5,825 nucleotides of DNA from NCBI GenBank assembly GCA_001751085.1, contig MAXP01000028.1:1-5825 (forward strand), written 5' to 3'. This DNA comes from Desulfobacterales bacterium C00003060. Its GTDB lineage: Bacteria > Desulfobacterota > Desulfobacteria > Desulfobacterales > C00003060. The notes beneath the pieces were generated by a model. That model saw only the letters and a program-made list of their open reading frames with translations, made no database searches and was not told the origin of the DNA. The translations under genes and the position numbers were made by a program. Of the stretch, positions 1 through 3,522 are shown one piece after another. Every line of letters begins with the position of its first letter. The stretch's first letter is position 1.

Positions 1-296
1 ATAAGAATAACCCCCGTGTGCAGTTGGCAGTGAGGAAAATTGGGAAATCAAGCTGCGGTTCACGCGGCTAAGAAGGAATGGTTCTTTGGTAGTTTGCGGG
101 GTAGTTCATTTTACTGTCACAAATAGAAGTCAACTACGCGAATTACCAGAGAGCGAAAAAACTCGACCTGTGCGGTTAGCCCCTTGATCTTCTGAAGCCC
201 ATTGTAAGTTGAAGGATGTCAAGCCTTAAAGCAACAACTTTCCTGCTTCTGCAGTGAGATTTCAGCTTCGTTGTCACAGAAGGATTTGACCTCTTA

Positions 297-345
297 AACG
301 GGTTAACTGGCCAACGGGTTAACCCAATATTTGCTGTTGAACAGC
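297..345. promoter_or_regulatory. Possible operator: repeated GGGTTAAC and adjacent palindrome
   Basis: AACGGGTTAAC occurs twice in direct orientation, 16 bp start to start (297-307 and 313-323). The second copy lies within the palindrome GGGTTAACCC (316-325). Ten bases further on is a perfect palindrome, GCTGTT-G-AACAGC (333-345). The cluster lies 70-120 bp before the chosen start codon at 417, a usual place for a transcription-factor site. The repeats are directly visible; a regulatory role is inference. No promoter boxes could be fixed next to them. Confidence 0.3.
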
Positions 346-402
346 TTCATCCGGAGGCTGACGGGAAATATGTGAGGCCTAACCGTACAGATCAACAAAC
401 TT

Positions 403-408
403 GGAGGT
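403..408 (+). promoter_or_regulatory. Ribosome binding site that decides the start of the FnIII/lectin-like gene
   Basis: GGAGGT is a near-perfect Shine-Dalgarno sequence. It sits 8 bases before ATG at 417 and 5 bases before the in-frame GTG at 414. An upstream in-frame GTG at 372 opens a longer frame but has no comparable site in front of it and would place a polar 15-residue stretch ahead of the signal peptide. The start at 417 is therefore preferred. Confidence 0.75.
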
Positions 409-416
409 CCTATGTG

Positions 417-1568
417 ATGTCACCATTTTTTTTTACAAAGCTTCTACGAACCACATTTTTCTCCTTATCGAGTGTCGGGTTTCTATCACTTGTCATTCTT
501 GCCTCATTCATCCTTCTATCCCCCCAAGATGTTTATTCAGCGAGTGTTCGGTTGGCCTGGGAAGAGAACGGCCAAAAAGACGTTGGCTATAGGATTTTCT
601 ACCGCCAGGGAGGCCAGGAATACAACTATGAGGTGCCGGACTGGGAAGGGACTGAGACAAGATGTACTATTTACGGTCTGGATGACAATACGACATATTA
701 TTTTGTAGCAAGGGCTTTTGATTCTTACTCGGAGAGTGGTGATTCCGATGAAGTGTGCTATCGCAAAGATAATGGTGATACCTCGACCGTCTCCTACATC
801 GCCTGGGAACCGTCATCGGGAACAATAGATGGCCTGACCTTTGAAGTTAACAAAACCGGTGATAAGATAAACCACAATTTCCAAACCATCGTTTATGATG
901 GAACCTTCATGAACGCCCCGGTGTTTCTTGCCGACATGCAGACGACCGATGGTGGAGATACGGCCAACGTGCGCTGGCAAGACAAAGACTCGTACGGGGT
1001 AGACGTGAAGATCGCTGAAGAACAATCCGGTGACAGGGAGACAAACCATACCACCGAGGTGGTCGGGTATATGCTATTCTCTTGTACCGACCTTCCTCCT
1101 CTGGAAATCGGCATAGAAGTTGGCGAGGTAAGTGTGGGCCACGATTGGAAGTGGGTAGAGTTAAGCGAGGATTTTGACGATCCTATTGTGGTAGCCAGGT
1201 CGTTGAGCTCAAATAAAGGCGAGCCTGCTGTTGTAAGGATTGGTCATGTAGATGCGACCGGCTTCGAGATCCGTGTCCAAGAATGGGATTATTTGGATGG
1301 AATCCATACCGGCGAGACCGTAGGCTACATCGTGATGGAACGTGGCTCTTACACCTTGCCGGACGGAACCATGGTAGAAGCAGGACGGTTTGAGACAGAC
1401 ATGACAGCTTCCTTTAGAAGCGTTAACTTTAGCCAAGCATTTCAGGTGGCACCGGTGGTGATAACTGCTGTCTCCAGCTATAATGAACCAGATGCGGTGA
1501 CCACCAGGGTGCGAAATATCAGCACCAACGGTCTTAAGCTCCGGATGCAGGAGCAGGAGCTCAATTGA
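417..1568 (+). CDS. Secreted fibronectin type III protein with tandem H-type-lectin-like units
   Basis: This 383-residue protein is probably exported and surface-associated or released, and may bind carbohydrate. Residues 1-42 look like a long signal peptide: basic residues near the start (KLLR), a hydrophobic stretch at about 19-34, and a likely cleavage near VYSAS. Residues 44-117 resemble a fibronectin III domain (SVRLAWEENG, GYRIFYR, TIYGLDDNTTYYFVARAFD), with Cys83 and Cys114 able to form a disulfide. Three related beta-type units follow at about 150-222, 238-308 and 328-381. They share the pattern of an aromatic/valine strand, an F-x-x-P-V-V core, a 'V-x-x-x-G-F/L-x-(L/I/V)-(R/K)' strand and, in the first two, an HT-x-E-x-VGY end. 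This resembles the H-type lectin fold; the assignment is by eye. The third unit stops before its VGY ending, so the C-terminus may be truncated. No enzymatic motif is visible. The gene stands alone on this strand, followed by repeats and a pseudogene. The coding call is secure; the lectin label is moderate. Confidence 0.85.
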   Translation: MSPFFFTKLLRTTFFSLSSVGFLSLVILASFILLSPQDVYSASVRLAWEENGQKDVGYRIFYRQGGQEYNYEVPDWEGTETRCTIYGLDDNTTYYFVARAFDSYSESGDSDEVCYRKDNGDTSTVSYIAWEPSSGTIDGLTFEVNKTGDKINHNFQTIVYDGTFMNAPVFLADMQTTDGGDTANVRWQDKDSYGVDVKIAEEQSGDRETNHTTEVVGYMLFSCTDLPPLEIGIEVGEVSVGHDWKWVELSEDFDDPIVVARSLSSNKGEPAVVRIGHVDATGFEIRVQEWDYLDGIHTGETVGYIVMERGSYTLPDGTMVEAGRFETDMTASFRSVNFSQAFQVAPVVITAVSSYNEPDAVTTRVRNISTNGLKLRMQEQELN

Positions 1569-1569
1569 T

Positions 1570-1700
1570 GCTATAGTATTTCGGATTGCGGATTGCGGAT
1601 TGCGGAGTTAAGCTGTACATCATTTTAGCGTAATTTCACAAGGTTATCAGCACCATTCATCCCGCAAATTTGCAAGTATTTTTCTCAAAAGCTATAGTAT
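1570..1700. repeat. 10-bp direct repeat GCTATAGTAT bounding a 111-bp segment
   Basis: GCTATAGTAT occurs at 1570-1579 and 1691-1700. The first copy starts one base after the stop codon of the upstream gene, and the second overlaps the first base pairs of the golvesin-like pseudogene fragment. The enclosed 111 bp holds the heptamer repeat and no coding signal. It could be a small insertion with a target duplication or a footprint of recombination. No terminal inverted repeats were seen, so its nature is open. Confidence 0.45.
1582..1606. repeat. Heptamer tandem repeat CGGATTG (about 3.6 copies)
   Basis: CGGATTG is repeated three times in perfect tandem, followed by CGGA. It starts 14 bp after the stop codon of the FnIII/lectin-like gene. 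Short intergenic heptamer repeats of this sort are widespread in some environmental proteobacterial and cyanobacterial genomes. Two other word repeats lie elsewhere in this window. Confidence 0.85.
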
Positions 1701-1917
1701 GGGCGGCCCTATGAGGTTTTTTTGTGGTGGAGCCTCCGAATGGTCGAGCCGAGGTCTCAGAGCTTGATACCATTGAGGTCAATCACAAGAACATGGCGGT
1801 CAGCGGAATGTTCTGGGCACATACGTCTTTACCGGCACCGCCGCGGTAGTAATCATCTCTGAAGGCAGTTGCGGTACCTGTGCGGATGCCGTGAGGTTTG
1901 TCTCTTCTGCGCGATAG
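1698..1917 (+). pseudogene. Frameshifted fragment of a golvesin-C-terminal-like domain
   Basis: Reading across frames restores a recognisable domain. At 1710 the frame gives YEVFLWWS. From about 1732 another frame gives ASEWSSRG. From about 1754 a third gives EVSELDTIEVNHKN. From 1795 to the TAG at 1915-1917 the frame returns to GGQRNVLGTYVFTGTA, then SEGSCGTCADAVRFV. The order (YEV-x-LWW, WSSR, LLDTVEVN-type strand, NGGQWNVLGTY-type strand, CADAVRFV end) matches the C-terminal beta domain found in golvesin/xanthan-lyase-type secreted proteins, as I remember that family. At least three frame changes are needed and no start codon or N-terminal part is present, so this is a relic. The frames are seen directly; the family name is from memory. 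It could be the remains of a separate secreted protein or of a C-terminal extension lost by the neighbouring upstream gene. Confidence 0.65.
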
Positions 1918-1933
1918 GATTCGATTCGCACGG

Positions 1934-1973
1934 AAAAACAAAAAAGGGCAGAGCCATTTCTGGCCCTGCCCTT
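1934..1973 (-). terminator. Strong Rho-independent terminator for the PEP-CTERM gene
   Basis: On the minus strand the sequence forms a stem of 11 positions, GGGCAGGGCCA / TGGCTCTGCCC (1971-1961 with 1956-1946), with a single A-C mismatch, a GAAA loop and two extra A-T pairs at its base. It is followed by TTTTTTGTTTTT (1945-1934). It lies about 70 bases past the stop of the PEP-CTERM gene, which it very probably ends. On the plus strand no T tract follows the stem, so it is directional. Confidence 0.9.
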
Positions 1974-2043
1974 CCAAGCCTCGTGAGCCAGGTCTGAGGT
2001 ACTTACAACACAAGGGGAAAGGATTATCGCATAAAACCTTTGC

Positions 2044-2700
2044 TTAACCTTTTCTCAACTTCCTCCCAATTCCCGCAAGAGCGATCAGCCCAGAGCCGAG
2101 GAGGAACATAGTAGAGGGTTCCGGAACAGCCGATGGGGACTTGTCGGGTGAATCTGGAGTAATGCTTCCTTGGCCACCAGTTACGCCCCCGGCTGCGCCG
2201 CCCTCTTGACCTGAGTGCAACTGGACGTCACGGTCATAGTCAGTGTACTCGTTGTCTGCGAGCAGGATCGGCATGGAATCGTCATCGAAAGGTGTCTGAA
2301 AATCCGTGCTGTCACCCTCCAGCCCAATCTTACCTCTGTTTCCATCTATCGTTGGATTGGAGGCATTATTCGAGTTGCCTGCAAGCTGCGTTAGGGTCGA
2401 TCCGTCATCGGCAAGTATTCCATCAAAGTCAGTGCTGTCGGAGCTGTGTGTTGCTTCCTGATTGTCTGCATGCTGGATTGGATTGGAAGCGGTACTGTCA
2501 AGCCCTTTCACGACTTCATCTCCACCTGTACTTGTCAACAAGATATCGCCACTGTTTCCGTCGGATGCAGCCCGTATTGCGGTAACCTTAACACCGTCAG
2601 TGTCCTTAATGGCATAGGAAACCAAGATTATGGCAAAAGTTGCCACTGCCGCTAGAGACAAGGACAATAGCCTTTTCCTGTTCATTAGTCTTTTCCACAT
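2044..2700 (-). CDS. Small acidic PEP-CTERM sorting-domain protein
   Basis: This 218-residue protein is predicted to be exported by Sec and then processed by an exosortase at its C-terminus. Residues 1-30 form a signal peptide: basic MWKRLMNRKR, a hydrophobic core LLSLSLAAVATFAIILVSYA. Residues 31-190 are Asp/Ser/Gly/Asn-rich and probably flexible, with a duplication: ASNP-x13-DSTDF occurs at 71-92 and again at 113-134, a period of exactly 42. A Gly-rich segment (167-178) and a Pro/Ser linker precede the sorting signal: VPEPST at 192-197, a hydrophobic segment at 198-211, and the basic tail RKLRKG at 213-218. The PEP-CTERM family is known to depend on exosortase and to accompany exopolysaccharide loci. 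ATG at 2700 is chosen because a G-rich ribosome binding site precedes it; an upstream in-frame TTG at 2736 would add 12 polar residues and has no such site. The central region matches no domain I know. The TPR gene is on the same strand, 0.8 kb upstream. Confidence 0.92.
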   Translation of the reverse strand: MWKRLMNRKRLLSLSLAAVATFAIILVSYAIKDTDGVKVTAIRAASDGNSGDILLTSTGGDEVVKGLDSTASNPIQHADNQEATHSSDSTDFDGILADDGSTLTQLAGNSNNASNPTIDGNRGKIGLEGDSTDFQTPFDDDSMPILLADNEYTDYDRDVQLHSGQEGGAAGGVTGGQGSITPDSPDKSPSAVPEPSTMFLLGSGLIALAGIGRKLRKG

Positions 2701-2706
2701 AATGCT

Positions 2707-2716
2707 TCCCCCCTCT
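2707..2716 (-). promoter_or_regulatory. Ribosome binding site of the PEP-CTERM gene
   Basis: On the minus strand AGAGGGGGGA precedes ATG at 2700 by about six bases. It fixes this ATG as the start in preference to the TTG at 2736. Confidence 0.7.
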
Positions 2717-2747
2717 TTGTGTTGTACATTATTCAATAAACCCTATA

Positions 2748-2762
2748 CCAACGCCCACGCCA
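2748..2762 (-). promoter_or_regulatory. Weak sigma-54-like promoter candidate
   Basis: On the minus strand TGGCGT-GGGCG-TTGG has the spacing of a sigma-54 -24/-12 promoter (TGGCAC-N5-TTGC). The -24 GG is present but the -12 element reads GG instead of GC, a serious mismatch. It lies about 50 bases before the start codon. Sigma-54 control with the PrsK/PrsR regulators is known for PEP-CTERM genes in other bacteria, which is the only reason to list it. Confidence 0.2.
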
Positions 2763-2868
2763 ACAATTGGATATGTTCTGCAACCTTTACTTGTATATTC
2801 CTTAAGAAAAAGATTTTGGGGTTCAACATAGCCTCGTAGCGAAAAACAGCGTGTTACGGGTTCCAAGC

Positions 2869-2936
2869 AAGCTCAAAGCTCAAGGCTCAAAGAAAAACCA
2901 TGATTCTGCTGCTTTGAGCTTTCAGCTTTGAGCCTT
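2869..2936. repeat. Inverted repeat built from heptamer units
   Basis: The left arm (2869-2892) is AAGCTCA, AAGCTCA, AGGCTCA, AAG, a 7-bp period. The right arm (2912-2936) is CTTTGAG, CTTTCAG, CTTTGAG, CCTT, also a 7-bp period and nearly the reverse complement of the left: 22 positions pair, with two mismatches and one bulge. The loop is 19 bases. The outer sequences GTTACGG (2853-2859) and CCGTTAGTAAC (2937-2948 region) extend the pairing imperfectly. The element could form a hairpin in DNA or RNA. Confidence 0.85.
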
Positions 2937-3017
2937 CCGTTAGTAACAACAAAGTTAGATCTTACTGAGCCTTTACTGTACGCCAAAAACATTATCTTGA
3001 AATCTATAGCCATTTAC

Positions 3018-3073
3018 AGGTTCAGTCCTTTTTTAGCCTTCACTAACCCCGAACCTCTGAACAACTGAACCAG
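3018..3073. repeat. GTTCAG-word repeat with inverted copies
   Basis: GGTTCAGT at 3019-3026 is the reverse complement of ACTGAACC at 3064-3071. The right side, read on the minus strand, is GGTTCAG, TTGTTCAG, AGGTTCGG, a degenerate run of 7-8-bp words. The architecture is the same as in the heptamer hairpin 80 bp to the left, but with a different word. Confidence 0.6.
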
Positions 3074-3157
3074 ACCAGTGAACAACCCGTTTTAATTTTA
3101 TCCATGTCCTGCTTTGCTGTCAACAAAAAAAAGAAGTTGAACCGCAAAAGCGAATGC

Positions 3158-3195
3158 ATTCCCCGTCCCGGTAAATCAGTGGGACTGCGGGGAAT
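3158..3195. repeat. Imperfect GC-rich hairpin
   Basis: ATTCCCCG (3158-3165) pairs perfectly with CGGGGAAT (3188-3195), and the adjoining TCCC (3166-3169) pairs with GGGA (3181-3184), leaving a CTG bulge and an 11-base loop. No T tract follows on either strand, so this is not a standard terminator. It may be another intergenic palindromic element. Confidence 0.6.
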
Positions 3196-3331
3196 CTTCA
3201 AACATCAACCAGGATACGTCAATTTTTCACTTAAATATATGAAATATTCATGCCAAGCCAGATAGTTCTTTTACTTCTTCGCAGAATGTCTTTGATTTAC
3301 AGATAGTTAACCTGGAAGGAACAAACAAAAC

Positions 3332-3378
3332 ATATATCCGGAATATTGGTTACAGGTCATATATATCCAGAGTATCGG
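3332..3378. repeat. 18-bp imperfect direct repeat
   Basis: ATATATCCGGAATATTGG (3332-3349) and ATATATCCAGAGTATCGG (3361-3378) agree at 15 of 18 positions, 29 bp start to start. The pair lies just left of the 21-bp tandem repeats and may belong to the same element. Confidence 0.7.
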
Positions 3379-3393
3379 CTAGAAATGGCTGTT

Positions 3394-3462
3394 TGGTATG
3401 AAATATAATACCACTTATGCGAAATATAATACCACTTACATGAAACAAAACACCACTTTCGA
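3394..3462. repeat. Three 21-bp tandem repeats with flanking inverted repeat
   Basis: Three units of exactly 21 bp start at 3400, 3421 and 3442. Units 1 and 2 share GAAATATAATACCACTTA and are identical at 18 of 21 positions. Unit 3 (GAAACAAAACACCACTTTC...) matches unit 2 at 15 of 21, keeping GAAA and CACCACTT/ACCACTT. TGGTAT (3394-3399) pairs with ATACCA (3408-3413) in the first unit. Evenly spaced copies two helical turns apart suggest sites for cooperative protein binding. Ends of some IS21-family elements carry such multiple sites, but no transposase gene is in the window. This is not a CRISPR array: there are no spacers. Confidence 0.8.
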
Positions 3463-3522
3463 CCGAGGTACAGGGATAGGCAAACAGCGCGGGCTGGTTT
3501 CGGCAAAACGCAAAAGATAGAG

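Larger units (their letters stand above)
1..416. other. Non-coding upstream region
   Basis: No convincing coding region is visible here on either strand. The stretch is the 5' flank of the secreted FnIII/lectin-like gene. It holds two copies of AACGGGTTAAC (297-307 and 313-323), a 13-bp palindrome (333-345) and the ribosome binding site at 403-408. An imperfect inverted repeat (183-192 against 211-223, CTTGATCTTC and GAAGGATGTCAAG) could form a weak bulged stem. I searched by eye for a c-di-GMP (GEMM) riboswitch core and for sigma-70 or sigma-54 promoter boxes and found nothing convincing. Confidence 0.6.
2737..3522. other. Repeat-rich gene-free region between the PEP-CTERM and TPR genes
   Basis: This 0.8-kb stretch contains no convincing gene on either strand. 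It is unusually full of structure: a hairpin of heptamer repeats (2869-2936), a GTTCAG-word inverted repeat (3018-3073), an imperfect GC hairpin (3158-3195), an 18-bp direct repeat (3332-3378) and three 21-bp tandem repeats (3400-3462). The long gap argues that the PEP-CTERM and TPR genes are separately transcribed. No T-tract terminator was found behind the TPR gene. Confidence 0.7.

Noticed and set aside
180..371. Possible c-di-GMP or other riboswitch before the FnIII/lectin-like gene
   Set aside because: The conserved core of the GEMM class could not be found, and only weak bulged stems are visible.
1691..1727. Plus-strand terminator (GGGCGGCCC followed by seven T)
   Set aside because: The stem is only three or four pairs, and the T run is part of the YEVFLWW coding relic, so it is not convincing.
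1783..2013. 76-codon open frame on the minus strand
   Set aside because: It overlaps the golvesin-like relic and the terminator, has no ribosome binding site, and its composition looks random. The plus-strand frames give a recognisable domain instead.
2292..2839. Plus-strand open frames over the PEP-CTERM gene and its promoter region
   Set aside because: They are antisense shadows. The minus-strand frame has a signal peptide, a sorting signal, a ribosome binding site and a terminator.
3158..3195. Terminator for the TPR gene
   Set aside because: The hairpin is over 300 bp past the stop codon and has no T tract on the minus strand.
3252..3346. Short minus-strand frame ending SKTFCEEVKELSGLA
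   Set aside because: It is only about 30 codons, has no start with a ribosome binding site and matches nothing I know. It could be a transposase remnant but cannot be supported.
3400..3462. CRISPR array
   Set aside because: The 21-bp units are contiguous without spacers, and no cas gene is present.
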